Source of the DNA: CAYSPG01 sp964432885
GTDB lineage: Bacteria > Bacteroidota > Bacteroidia > AKYH767-A > OLB10
Assembly (NCBI GenBank): GCA_964432885.1
Contig: CAYSPG010000032.1
Location: 1 to 30,123 of the forward strand
Reading direction: 5' to 3'
Length of the DNA: 30,123 nt
In this document: positions 16,001 to 24,377 of the stretch, piece after piece
How the letters are laid out: every line of letters begins with the position of its first letter
How positions within the stretch are numbered: the first letter of the stretch is position 1
Position numbers and translations under genes: made by a program
The notes under the pieces: model-generated
What the model saw: only the letters and a program-made list of their open reading frames with translations
The model's database searches: none
Told to the model about the DNA's origin: nothing

Positions 16001-17649
16001 ATACCGGCACCACTTGTTTGTACGTAAGTAACCGATGTGGAGGTAATAGGTTGGCTACCCATATTCTGAATTAAAACCGAAACAGGAATGCAAGCACCCG
16101 CAGGAGCCTGCCCTCCTGGCTGATAAATTTGTGTAACACCGGCATCCTGAGGTGATGGAACCGTTATGCATATATCATCTATAGCAAAACCATCACCATT
16201 AATGATGGCATCGGCAGTAAATACAAAACGTAACTGTACATACTGTTTGTTATCTAACATGCTTAACGAGTGTTTTGCTTTAAACCAACCAGTAACACCA
16301 GCTATGGTTTGACTTGAGCCAGTCCAGCCTGGTTGTTGGCTGCTGTTTACAAGGTTGTCGTTATACCAATTTGTACCTGTACCCTGATTACCCAGTACAT
16401 GCCAGGTTGAGCCTCCGCCTCCGGTAGTATCAAACTCAATTCTTGTTCCATCCCATCCCTGTTCGCATTGTGAGTTAGCCCATAATTCAATACTTGCATT
16501 TACTGCTCCGTTAAAGTTAAGAATGGGCGAATACAAATAAGCTTCGGTATTATCAAGATAAGTTTGGTTTAATGCAACCTCCCAAGAGTTGGGTGCACTG
16601 TGTGGTGCTGAGGGCCATGTATTGGGCGTACCAATTTCCCAAATAGAACCTACTACATTACCTGAGTCAACCCACAGGTTTGTATTTATATCAAAGTTGT
16701 CGCAATAGGGAAAGTTAATGCCTGATGATGCCACAAAACAAAGGGTGTTTGATGTTGCACTGTTACCACATCCTGAATTGTCAACCGCTGTAATAGAATA
16801 GCAAACAGTATCGCCCTCCAACACGGCAGGTATTTGGGCTGTCCAAGTATTGCCGGTTACAAATGTCATAGGTACAGTTACAGGAGTACCGGGGCTTGGA
16901 AAAACAGTATAGGTTAAATCCTGAGTTTGTAAACCCGACCCGTCAGTAATATCGGCAAACACGTTAAACGGTCCTAGGTTGTAAACTGTTCCCTGTAAAG
17001 GGTTAATGTAAGTAACTACAGGAGGAATAAGCTCGCAGGGAGCAGCTTCCACGCAAATGTCATCAACAAACCATCCTGGGTATCCACTCGGGCCTGGGTT
17101 ACTAAGATCAGAAAGTTTTAAACGAAACTTAACCTGATTTAATCCGCCAACAATGGATGAAACATCCCAGCGGGCAAGTTCCCACATGGCATTGGTAGCT
17201 ACTGTGCCTGGGTTGGCCGGATCCCAACTTAAACTTGTTGCTGATGTAAATACACCACCCTGGCCGGTAAATGCGCCATATGTTGGCAAAGTTGGATCAA
17301 ACAGGTTGGTTGGAATTGGCTGCCAGTTGTTACCTCCATCATCCGAATACTCAACCGTACCGCCATCAAAAAAGTCAATGCGGCAAATGTGCCAAAAGCT
17401 AAGCTGTACATAAATGTTTCCTGTTAAATCCATTACATCTGTTTCAAGATAACTTACTGTGGATGTACCTACTTGTACCGAATCGCACTGTAATCCGCTA
17501 TGTGAAATGCGGGTATTTGCAGTCCAAGTAGGAGTTCCTACCGAGGTAACCGAGTCAATAGCTTCCATGTTTTCATGCCAAAAGCAGTTCTGAGAGTAGC
17601 CCAATTGGCTTATCAGAACAAAGAAAAATGTAACAATTAGTTTGTTCAT
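13042..17649 (-). CDS. Giant secreted protein with five jelly-roll modules and T9SS sorting domain
   Basis: The 1535-residue protein starts with a signal peptide (MNKLIVTFFFVLISQLGYSQ). Five MAM/choice-of-anchor-J-like jelly-roll modules follow, each opening with an acidic or aromatic motif (FWHENME, CDNFD, CDDMEGG, CDDFESG, CYNFESG) and closing with IDDICxxxP-type ends (about 20-205, 315-497, 616-797, 929-1123, 1248-1435). Modules 2-4 are separated by CARDB/Ig-like linkers (DAGVTQIYQPGG..IPVSVLIQNMGSQPITS). The end is a type A T9SS sorting domain (about 1450-1535, NQPNPFNDVTTISFS..ASGVYFYALK). The repeated layout suggests a surface adhesin or carbohydrate-binding protein. No catalytic site is visible. 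A well-spaced promoter lies at 17698-17726. Confidence 0.9.
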   Translation of the reverse strand: MNKLIVTFFFVLISQLGYSQNCFWHENMEAIDSVTSVGTPTWTANTRISHSGLQCDSVQVGTSTVSYLETDVMDLTGNIYVQLSFWHICRIDFFDGGTVEYSDDGGNNWQPIPTNLFDPTLPTYGAFTGQGGVFTSATSLSWDPANPGTVATNAMWELARWDVSSIVGGLNQVKFRLKLSDLSNPGPSGYPGWFVDDICVEAAPCELIPPVVTYINPLQGTVYNLGPFNVFADITDGSGLQTQDLTYTVFPSPGTPVTVPMTFVTGNTWTAQIPAVLEGDTVCYSITAVDNSGCGNSATSNTLCFVASSGINFPYCDNFDINTNLWVDSGNVVGSIWEIGTPNTWPSAPHSAPNSWEVALNQTYLDNTEAYLYSPILNFNGAVNASIELWANSQCEQGWDGTRIEFDTTGGGGSTWHVLGNQGTGTNWYNDNLVNSSQQPGWTGSSQTIAGVTGWFKAKHSLSMLDNKQYVQLRFVFTADAIINGDGFAIDDICITVPSPQDAGVTQIYQPGGQAPAGACIPVSVLIQNMGSQPITSTSVTYVQTSGAGMPQTGTVTWNGFLNPNDTVTVNITPCFTVPPGPFCVQAYTTLASDGNFFNDTTLICGIGIPVLTPTACDDMEGGNIGWVTNPTAATSWNLGAPAFGATTGGHNSTNAWDVSLTSAYLQNASDTLYSPIYDMAAAINPNLSFWQNRNTEANNDGFRIEYELNTSGIWQILGTCNNDPNSVNWYNQCNLNFTNLPAWDGNSNGWQRSSYFLSAIAPFPGTNFIRFRYIFKSNFGTQLDGVSIDDFCVNIPCANDVGVISANSYTQSLGGSAAENTLDSVIVSLHNYGTSSQTSVNVQYQIVQNGTVIFGPTSPYTWTGNLTTNSSGWNSASFILPQTFTVPAGAFQIVVFTSLAGDCDAINDTVSANAVGVPIIILDYNHPYCDDFESGNVGWTVNIGAGGNAGTIWEFGLPNVAPTNTAHSGTTAWDINLNAIYTSNAYTFLNSPIFDFTNAIDTRLDFWQNWSTSNANDGVDLQVSINNGPWFHYGDLQTVLNLVPGTAYNWYTGTIAANPNINGAWEGLSSGWQQSIWYNLNVNPQILQFNGQQRVQFRFVFESNTFTTGIGYTIDDFCLTVPVPLTTNPTSVSDLPLTPHLNFPGQTICFQTTIKNDGNTPITSTAVQLVIDGTPVSLDTVNYSPALALGASQVYQFSNCWVGAPGLHTVCAITSYPNQGTDLKPINDTICYTILVFDSAQISTQPKCYNFESGAQWVTLNSINLYPTSSWALGLPAKTSINTAHSGTNAWITGGLTNNYLNRDTSSLFSPLFIINGSLYYNISFWTAFKTEKNEDGGTLEYSTNYGVTWKQLGSQLDPNWMNTLDVTALQVGAPGPVPHAGWSGNGNAWAQRNHDFCLGLPGVQNIIFRWRFCSDFSVEDEGWAIDDVCLTPLAAFCPTVGTEEISNAVELLQNQPNPFNDVTTISFSINEKGHTELQILDIAGQLVSTPLSEELGVGNYTVNLHAGDLASGVYFYALKHNDTRMVRKMIVAK

Positions 17650-17697
17650 GTTAATTTGTTTTAAGAAATGTTAGTTTATTTTGTTTTTATGACTTTT

Positions 17698-17726
17698 CAA
17701 AATTAGAAAATTTAAGCAATTTACAA
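17698..17726 (-). promoter_or_regulatory. Bacteroidota-type promoter of the second T9SS cargo gene
   Basis: On the minus strand there is a TTG (-33, complement of 17724-17726), 18 bp of spacer and TAATTTTG (-7, complement of 17698-17705). Both match the TTG/TAnnTTTG consensus and lie about 50 bp before the ATG at 17649. Confidence 0.65.
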
Positions 17727-17766
17727 AACAGCACAAACTGATAAAGTTTGGGGTTCTAAATAAAAA

Positions 17767-17790
17767 GCCTCTCTCATTGCTGAAAGAGGC
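17767..17790 (-). terminator. rpsT: Intrinsic terminator of rpsT
   Basis: On the minus strand GCCTCTTTCA - GCAA - TGAGAGAGGC gives a 10-bp stem with one mismatch, followed by TTTTTA. It lies 40 bp past the rpsT stop codon. Confidence 0.8.
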
Positions 17791-17829
17791 ATTTATGAAA
17801 AGTAAAACCTATGAAACCTATGAAAACAA

Positions 17830-18084
17830 CTATTTCAAAGCTTTTACCAATTTGGTAAAGCCTGACTTTAAATTAGATGCTTTGTTTTTGTGAATGACGT
17901 TTTTCTTAGCCAGTTTATCAAGCATCGAGGTTACTTCTACTAATAACTTTTCAGCTTGTTTTTTGTCTTTGGTGCTTCGTAACTCTTTCATTACGCCACG
18001 TGCAGTTTTTGCCTGATAGCGGTTACGCTCGCGTTTAGCGCCATTCGAACGAATTCTTTTTTCTGATGATTTGTGATTTGCCAT
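17830..18084 (-). CDS. rpsT: 30S ribosomal protein S20
   Basis: At 84 residues this is the usual length. It has the family N-terminus MANHKSSEKRIRSNGAKRERN and the helical, Lys/Arg-rich body ending KSGFTKLVKALK. It binds 16S rRNA early in small-subunit assembly. Upstream, TATTTTTG (complement of 18116-18123) is a possible -7 element without an obvious -33 partner. The tRNA-Glu gene ends 83 bp upstream on the same strand, so read-through from the tRNA promoter is also possible. Confidence 0.97.
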   Translation of the reverse strand: MANHKSSEKRIRSNGAKRERNRYQAKTARGVMKELRSTKDKKQAEKLLVEVTSMLDKLAKKNVIHKNKASNLKSGFTKLVKALK

Positions 18085-18167
18085 TTTATTTTAGTTCTCC
18101 GGCCTTAATTCTGCTCAAAAATATGTGTTTGATACAAAATAAAAAACCTTGTTTATAATTTTTTTTG

Positions 18168-18239
18168 TAGCCCGTACGAGAATCGAACTCGTGTTTCCTC
18201 CGTGAAAGGGAGATGTCCTAACCCCTAGACGAACGGGCC
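18168..18239 (-). tRNA. tRNA-Glu (anticodon TTC)
   Basis: The 72-nt cloverleaf reads GGCCCGTTCGTCTAGGGG at its 5' end. The anticodon loop CTTTCAC (anticodon TTC) sits on a CTCC/GGAG stem, the T arm is CACGAGTTCGATTCTCGT, and the acceptor GGCCCGT pairs with ACGGGCT (first pair G-T) with discriminator A. CCA is not encoded. Confidence 0.95.
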
Positions 18240-18258
18240 ATTTTTTTTATTAGGGCTG

Positions 18259-18291
18259 CAAATGTAAAAAAAGAATTGAAAAAGAAAACAA
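18259..18291 (-). promoter_or_regulatory. Promoter of tRNA-Glu
   Basis: On the minus strand there is a TTG (complement of 18289-18291), 22 bp of spacer and TACATTTG (complement of 18259-18266), the same -7 octamer as in the first rRNA promoter at 28998. It ends 20 bp before the tRNA 5' end. Confidence 0.65.
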
Positions 18292-18347
18292 AAGGTAAAA
18301 TTCCGATATATAGAGGTTGACCTTGGTAAATATCGTATCCAAATTTA

Positions 18348-21059
18348 TTATTCGCTAGATGATAGTGTTACGGTAAAATCAAAATCACCTTCCTGCCATG
18401 CTTTAAAATTGGTATGCCAATAGTTATTCAACACATATAAAAATAAAGTTGACAAATCGCCCGCGTTGCTTTTCCATTTTTTCGATCCGTTTACGGGTGT
18501 TTCATCTACCACATTGCTAAGTTCAAAAATATTAAAGGATAGTGAGTTGATTACAACTGAAAATTGGCTACATCGCAATTTAATTTCACCCTCAGTGCAA
18601 ATAAAATCCATGTTTGAACCAGGCAACTGATCATGATTAACTTCAATAAATTCTTTTCCAGAAGCATAACTAACAATTGAATTACTGGCAGCAAACGGAA
18701 ATGCAAAGTGAAGAGACTCCTTCTCTTTTATTACCGATTTTTTAAACTGCACATGGCATGTTAAAATGCCGGTTACTTTATTTAGGCTATAGGTAAGGTT
18801 AAAATTTTTAAAGCCATTAAGCTCAAGTGTTACCACTTCCTTTTTTTCGTTGTTCGTTTCGTTGTTTCTAATGATGGTGGCATTTTTTATGGTGGCATAT
18901 TCAGGCTTAGTTGTGCCTGTAACATAAACAGGTTCAAAAAAGCAATAATCGTTTTTGGTTGAAACAATATTTTTATTGCTGATGATAATTTCTTTAAGGC
19001 CTCCTGTTTTTTCGTCAATAGTAAAGTTGGTTATTCTTTTTGCTGATTCACTTTTAATTTGTTTGGCTTCATAGATAAACTTCAGCTTTTTGGAAAGTGC
19101 CGCATATTGAAATAGTCCGGTGTCTAAAAACGCTTTCTTAATTTCCCATTGCTTTGTGGTAAATTCACTTTCGGGATCGCTTATGCTGCACCATGCTCCC
19201 CATGTATGCTCATGAAACATTATGATGTTGCGGTGCAATTGATAAAAGAGGTTTTTATTGCTTTCATATAAATTGTTGTTGCGGGCATACGCCTCAAGCG
19301 CCACTGTTTTTTGCGAAAGTTCTCTGTTGGCAGCCTCCTCAACAGCAGTTGAAAAGGCCCCATCCTCCCAATAGGGTGAAATTTCACCTGTAGCCTCTTT
19401 TAAAGAACTACCGTATTTTTTTTCAAATTCCGAAAACAATTCAGGAGCACTTGCTATGTGCAAGGCAGGGCTTTGATAGAGTTTATTCCAATTCTTAACA
19501 AATGCGCAAAGTGCAGTATCAACCGGACCATTGTCGCTTTTTTTTGAATACCTAAGTTGTACCATGTCATACGGATATTGTTCGCGATTCAATTCATTGC
19601 AATAAGCAGATATTCTGTTTTCCCATTGTTTTTGTTTGTCATCATCCGCTATGCCATGAAAATATGAATAACCTTTACCGGCAGTCCATACCAATAGTTT
19701 TTGATTATCGGTTACCTTATTTTTCCAATAAAAAATGTTGTCGCCTTGTTCATCAATCAAACTGCCAACTCTGTCGCCACGGTCGGGCAGATTTTCGATG
19801 TAGTTAGGGCCAAGCGATAAATATTTTACCCCGTTTTGCAATTGCGTGCGCAAACCCGATGCTGTTATACCGGGTATATCGGTTACCATGGATGAATTAA
19901 TAGTAGTCAGTTCGGGTTCAATAATGCGGGCATATTCGGTTAACCAGTTTAGTTCTTCTTCGCTGGACAGGCCTGTAAGAATGTTTATATAATTGGCGCT
20001 TAAAATAATGTTGCCGTTTTTAACTGCCGTTTTAAAATCAAGCTTCTGTTGTGGAGTGGCTATGTTGTAAAAATTCTCAACAGCCCACAAACTCTCAATA
20101 TGCCATATTGGTTTTTCGGTTTTAACAGTATTGTTTTTAATCCAGTTTAATGCCTGTATAATATTGTTGTTTTGAATCTGCTCAACTTCTGTTTGCAAGT
20201 GCGAGTAGCCAATATCATTATGCGAATGGTGAATAATATAAAATGTAAAATCCTTTACAGGAAAACATTCAATGCTTCTTTTTAATTCTACACTATTCAA
20301 TAAAAATTGTATGGTGTCTTTTCCTGAAAAATTTTTTTCATACGATGGCACGCTTAACCTGTTGTATCCTCTCTTTACATGTGCTGTGTATTTAAAATGT
20401 TTGCTTTTGATTTGCAGCAAGGTACCTTCCTCAAAAGGATTATCCACCAATACAGTTAGTTCACGCTTACTGTCTTCTCTGCGAATTAAGCTTTGGACTG
20501 TTGCTATTACATCAGGTTTTTCGCTGTATTGAAAAATCATAAGCCAATCGCGGCTGTTTTCATTTTGGCCTGTTATTTTAAACTTCGCTTGTTTATTAAC
20601 AAGACGCGCAGGTACAGTGATATATGCCGTACCAAAAGCGTCATCATTGGCATCAAGTAATTCCTTCTTATAATAAAACGCGCAGCTATCAGTTGATGTC
20701 GCACTAATTTCAAATGCATCTTTCCGGTGCATAGGTGTTTCTACGGTAAACAACTTTCTGTCATTCAAATACACGTCAAAATGCCGGTTGGCTTTGCTGG
20801 TGCCTGTTGAATGTCCCAGTAAAAGTTTATAGGTAATCAAGCCTGATTTAGATTTCCCAATAGGTGATAGCCATTCAATAGCCGACTCTCCATTGCACCT
20901 TGTAAGCAATGCGGTTTTTGCAAATTCAAGCTTTGGAGAAAAATAGTTGATGTCCTCGCCCAAATTTTTTTGCTGAAACCCGTTAAGTGTATCGGAAGGT
21001 TGTGCCTGTAAGAAAGAAAAACATAAAGTGTACAGAAAAAATAAACCAACGTGTTTCAT
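18348..21059 (-). CDS. Secreted glycoside hydrolase family 38-like protein (alpha-mannosidase fold)
   Basis: The 903-residue protein has a signal peptide (MKHVGLFFLYTLCFSFLQAQ) and then ~250 beta-rich residues. Next is a GH38-type core: HHSHNDIGYSH with the metal-binding H-N-D (His280, Asp282), SSMVTDIPGIT with Asp394 as a candidate nucleophile/metal ligand, and MFHEHTWGAW with His616/His618 where GH38 enzymes have their HHDAxTGT-type ligands. The last ~220 residues are beta-rich, as in the family's C-terminal domains. Its size fits the family. Substrate specificity cannot be read from sequence, and the motifs are divergent from classical lysosomal or Golgi mannosidases. There is no T9SS domain, so it is probably periplasmic. 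It starts 56 bp after proS on the same strand. Confidence 0.78.
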   Translation of the reverse strand: MKHVGLFFLYTLCFSFLQAQPSDTLNGFQQKNLGEDINYFSPKLEFAKTALLTRCNGESAIEWLSPIGKSKSGLITYKLLLGHSTGTSKANRHFDVYLNDRKLFTVETPMHRKDAFEISATSTDSCAFYYKKELLDANDDAFGTAYITVPARLVNKQAKFKITGQNENSRDWLMIFQYSEKPDVIATVQSLIRREDSKRELTVLVDNPFEEGTLLQIKSKHFKYTAHVKRGYNRLSVPSYEKNFSGKDTIQFLLNSVELKRSIECFPVKDFTFYIIHHSHNDIGYSHLQTEVEQIQNNNIIQALNWIKNNTVKTEKPIWHIESLWAVENFYNIATPQQKLDFKTAVKNGNIILSANYINILTGLSSEEELNWLTEYARIIEPELTTINSSMVTDIPGITASGLRTQLQNGVKYLSLGPNYIENLPDRGDRVGSLIDEQGDNIFYWKNKVTDNQKLLVWTAGKGYSYFHGIADDDKQKQWENRISAYCNELNREQYPYDMVQLRYSKKSDNGPVDTALCAFVKNWNKLYQSPALHIASAPELFSEFEKKYGSSLKEATGEISPYWEDGAFSTAVEEAANRELSQKTVALEAYARNNNLYESNKNLFYQLHRNIIMFHEHTWGAWCSISDPESEFTTKQWEIKKAFLDTGLFQYAALSKKLKFIYEAKQIKSESAKRITNFTIDEKTGGLKEIIISNKNIVSTKNDYCFFEPVYVTGTTKPEYATIKNATIIRNNETNNEKKEVVTLELNGFKNFNLTYSLNKVTGILTCHVQFKKSVIKEKESLHFAFPFAASNSIVSYASGKEFIEVNHDQLPGSNMDFICTEGEIKLRCSQFSVVINSLSFNIFELSNVVDETPVNGSKKWKSNAGDLSTLFLYVLNNYWHTNFKAWQEGDFDFTVTLSSSE

Positions 21060-21115
21060 ATTGTTCTTTAATAAAAATTACGGAATGTATAATCAATACC
21101 TAAAGAGAAAACTAT

Positions 21116-22591
21116 TTAGTACGCTCTGGCAAATAACACTCGTTGCGAACTTGGATTACCTGTTAAAATACACTTGCCGTTTTCATGCTTATTATTAAAT
21201 GGTATGCAGCGTATGGTAGCTTTTGTTAGTTCTTTTATTTTGTTTTCGGTTTCGGCAGTGCCATCCCAGTGTGCATACACAAAGCCTCCTTTGGTATCAA
21301 GAATATTTACCAACTCATCCATAGTATCGGCACTATAAGTTGCGTTATCCCGAAAGTCCAGCGCCTTTTTAAAAATATTTTCTTGCATTTGCTCAAGCAG
21401 ATGTTCGATTTTTAAATCAATATCAGTTACCTGCATGGTGGTTTTTTCTTTTGTATCGCGCCTTGCAACTTCCACGGTTTGGTTTTCCATATCGCGTGGG
21501 CCAACTGCAATTCGTATAGGCACGCCTTTTAACTCATATTCGGCAAATTTCCATCCGGGTTTTGCAGTATCGTCATCATCAAACTTCACACTTATTCCTT
21601 TTTTAGAAATGGCCTCTTTAATTTTTAGAATGTATTCGCTTAATGATTTTAATTGCTCTTCGTTTTTATAAATAGGAACAATTACAACTTGTATGGGTGC
21701 AAGTTTTGGTGGAAGCACCAATCCTTCATCATCACTGTGTGCCATTACCAATGCGCCCATCAGCCGTGTAGATACACCCCATGATGTAGCCCATACAAAA
21801 TCCTGCACGCCTTGCTTGTTTGTAAATTTCACATCAAATGCTTTTGCAAAATTTTGCCCCAAAAAATGTGATGTTCCAGCCTGCAATGCTTTTCCATCCT
21901 GCATCAACGCTTCAATACATAAGGTGTTAAGCGCACCTGCAAAACGCTCGTTAGCAGTTTTGGTTCCCTTTATTACAGGCAGTGCTAAATACTTTTCGGC
22001 AAACTCGGCATATACTTCCAGCATTTTGTTGGCTTCGGCAATTGCTTCGTCAGATGTTGCATGTGCTGTATGTCCTTCCTGCCAAAGAAATTCCGCAGTG
22101 CGTAAAAACAAACGTGTACGCATTTCCCATCGCATAACATTTGCCCATTGGTTTATTAGTAATGGCAAATCGCGGTACGATTGTATCCAGTTGCGGTACG
22201 TGTTCCAAATTATTGTTTCGCTTGTTGGACGAATGATGTATTCTTCTTCAAGTTTTGCTTCGGGATCAACAACAATTCCTTTTCCGTCAGGTGAATTTTT
22301 TAAACGGTAATGCGTTACCACCGCACATTCCTTTGCAAAGCCTTCAACGTGCGCTGCTTCTTTGCTTAAAAATGATTTTGGGATGAGCAATGGAAAATAG
22401 GCATTGGTGTGCCCGGTGTCTTTAAACATTTTATCAAGCTGCTGCTGAATTTTTTCCCATATCGAAAATCCATACGGCTTTATTACCATGCAGCCTCTTA
22501 CAGATGATGTTTCGGCAAGTCCTGCACGAATAACAAGTTGATTGTACCATTCAGAATAATTGTCTTTACGGCTTGGAAAATCTTTTCCCAT
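21116..22591 (-). CDS. proS: Proline-tRNA ligase (archaeal/eukaryotic-type, class II)
   Basis: Charges tRNA-Pro with proline. The start at 22591 (MGKDFPSRKDNYSEWYN) matches where the family begins. The open frame extends 40 codons further upstream, but those residues are not family-like. The resulting 491 residues fit the short ProS type without an editing insertion. Class II motifs are visible: motif 2 region RWEMRTRLFLRTAEFLWQEGH and motif 3 region GVSTRLMGALVMAHSDDEGLV. These are followed by the anticodon-binding domain (QVVIVPIYKNEEQL, GVPIRIAVGPRDME). It ends RVLFARAY, as in this ProS type. It is probably co-transcribed with the GH38 gene downstream. Confidence 0.96.
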   Translation of the reverse strand: MGKDFPSRKDNYSEWYNQLVIRAGLAETSSVRGCMVIKPYGFSIWEKIQQQLDKMFKDTGHTNAYFPLLIPKSFLSKEAAHVEGFAKECAVVTHYRLKNSPDGKGIVVDPEAKLEEEYIIRPTSETIIWNTYRNWIQSYRDLPLLINQWANVMRWEMRTRLFLRTAEFLWQEGHTAHATSDEAIAEANKMLEVYAEFAEKYLALPVIKGTKTANERFAGALNTLCIEALMQDGKALQAGTSHFLGQNFAKAFDVKFTNKQGVQDFVWATSWGVSTRLMGALVMAHSDDEGLVLPPKLAPIQVVIVPIYKNEEQLKSLSEYILKIKEAISKKGISVKFDDDDTAKPGWKFAEYELKGVPIRIAVGPRDMENQTVEVARRDTKEKTTMQVTDIDLKIEHLLEQMQENIFKKALDFRDNATYSADTMDELVNILDTKGGFVYAHWDGTAETENKIKELTKATIRCIPFNNKHENGKCILTGNPSSQRVLFARAY

Positions 22592-22602
22592 AATTACTTT
22601 TG
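22573..22602 (+). promoter_or_regulatory. Candidate plus-strand promoter inside the proS 5' end
   Basis: TTG (22573-22575), 19 bp of spacer and TACTTTTG (22595-22602) fit the phylum consensus. It would give a ~134-nt leader for the lipoprotein gene at 22743 and would overlap the proS start codon on the other strand. Chance occurrence is possible. Confidence 0.35.
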
Positions 22603-22742
22603 TAGTGAAATGTTGGTGAATAAAAAAATGAAGATTTGCTTTTACAGATAATTGGTCGCAAAATTGTAAAACAAACTTAACATTACCAATTACGTTTAAA
22701 CTATAAATCACTCAATCAGTCAAAAATTAAAATCAAAACAAA

Positions 22743-24266
22743 ATGAAAAATCTGAGTTTGATTACCGCCCTTGCAGCCACATTTTTTGCAAGTGCCTGTT
22801 CATCATCACAGCAAGCTGCCAATAGCAATAATTATGGCGATGATGTTTATACTGCCGGAAACAGTACTCCCGCAAAATCATCCACCACATCTCAAAGCAA
22901 TGGTGGTGATTATACCACCCAATCGGCAACAACCGAGCAGGGACAAACCTCAGGCAGCGAAAACCGAAGTGAATATAACGGGTCGTCAGCAGCAAATGAT
23001 AAAGATGATAATACGTATGTTACCAATAATTACTATTACGATGAAGATGATTATTACGACTACGCATACACAGCCCGCCTGCGCAGGTTTCACCGCCCCA
23101 TGCATGGATATGGTTATTACGACCCGTTTTATACCAATTCATACTGGTACGATTACAATCCCAACCATTATGGCGTAAGTATTTATTTAGGTTATAACTG
23201 GTGGGCTCCATCATCATGGTACTCTCCTTATTACTGCAATTTTTCATGGGGATACAATCCGTATAACTACTGGTATAGCAATCCTTACTATGGTTATTCT
23301 GGCTACAACAATTATTGGCATGGATATAATCATGGATACAACAATGGTTACTGGAATGGTTATTATGATGGTTTGTATGCAAGTGGTTATAATCCTTATT
23401 ACTTTAATAGCTACGACCCATGGAGTTATAACAATGTGTATTGGGGTCCGCGCAGAAGCGCTGGTTCAAATCACAAACGCAACGAAGGCTCACGTAGCGG
23501 TAACCGCTCAATAGCACAAGCGTATCACAATGCTGTAGTAAATGATGTGCACCATGTGTTACCTGTAAGCAATACGTATGCAACTACAATGAATGTTAGT
23601 CAAGGCAATAGTCCTTCTCAAAATAATTTAAATACTATTGACCCACGTGGAGGAAAAAACAATACAGTTGTAAATCCTGATCCGCGCCCAATGAATAATG
23701 CCAACGCTCCTGTAAAAAATCCTCGTGGCAGTTCAAGTGCCGATGGCTATTCAAAACCATCGGATGTTAAACCCGGTACCGTTAACCCTGACCCACGTCC
23801 GATGCATGGAAACGATACCAAAAACAACGATGTAAAAAGCAACGATACCAAAAGCAACTGGTTTGATTCGGAGCCTCGCCCGGTTAAAAATAATGATGTA
23901 AAGAATAACACAAACAATAACTCGTTTGACAACAACCCTCGTAACAACGAGAATAATTACAATTCAAACCCTCGCCCACGCAAGGATGAAACGAATACAA
24001 ATTATTCAACTCCTAAAAACGATTACAATGAATCGGCACCTCGCCCACGTAAAAACAATGATGTGCGTGATAACTCAACTCCAAAAAATAATTATGAGCC
24101 AGCGCCTCGTCCGCGTAAGCAGGAAAATTACGAGAAGCCCAAATCGTTTGAAAACAACAATCCTCCTCCACGTCAGGAACGGAATAATTCGTTTGAGCGA
24201 CCCAAACAACAGCAGCAACAAAGTGCGCCTGCTCCTCAAAAAAGAGATAACAATAAACGCAGATAG
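22743..24266 (+). CDS. Tyr/Asn-rich lipoprotein with low-complexity basic tail
   Basis: This is a 507-residue protein with no recognised domain. MKNLSLITALAATFFASAC is a lipoprotein signal with the lipidated Cys19. Residues about 20-95 are Ser/Thr/Asn-rich, and about 97-235 are extraordinarily rich in Tyr, Trp, Asn and Gly (NPYYGYSGYNNYWHGYNHG). From about 300 on the chain consists of Asn/Lys/Pro stretches punctuated by recurrent PRP motifs (NPDPRPM, EPRPVKNND, NPRPRKDE, APRPRKNND, APRPRKQEN). It is probably an envelope lipoprotein, and the tail would be disordered. It lies 111 bp upstream of a porin gene on the same strand and may be co-transcribed with it. The function is unknown. Confidence 0.85.
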   Translation: MKNLSLITALAATFFASACSSSQQAANSNNYGDDVYTAGNSTPAKSSTTSQSNGGDYTTQSATTEQGQTSGSENRSEYNGSSAANDKDDNTYVTNNYYYDEDDYYDYAYTARLRRFHRPMHGYGYYDPFYTNSYWYDYNPNHYGVSIYLGYNWWAPSSWYSPYYCNFSWGYNPYNYWYSNPYYGYSGYNNYWHGYNHGYNNGYWNGYYDGLYASGYNPYYFNSYDPWSYNNVYWGPRRSAGSNHKRNEGSRSGNRSIAQAYHNAVVNDVHHVLPVSNTYATTMNVSQGNSPSQNNLNTIDPRGGKNNTVVNPDPRPMNNANAPVKNPRGSSSADGYSKPSDVKPGTVNPDPRPMHGNDTKNNDVKSNDTKSNWFDSEPRPVKNNDVKNNTNNNSFDNNPRNNENNYNSNPRPRKDETNTNYSTPKNDYNESAPRPRKNNDVRDNSTPKNNYEPAPRPRKQENYEKPKSFENNNPPPRQERNNSFERPKQQQQQSAPAPQKRDNNKRR

Positions 24267-24377
24267 TAAAACTAAAACCCACTGGTTGGGAATTTTATCC
24301 GGTAATAAGTTCTGATCTAAAACCTAATCTGAAAAACAGGTAATCAAACTTATTTCAACACTAAAAATTATAATACT

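Noticed and set aside
21693..22310. 205-codon plus-strand ORF opposite proS
   Set aside because: It lies fully inside the well-supported proS gene on the other strand and has no family features.
22771..23514. Several 74-135-codon ORFs in other frames of the lipoprotein gene
   Set aside because: They are by-products of the low-complexity Tyr/Asn codon runs. Met/Ile/Thr-rich translations show no domain.
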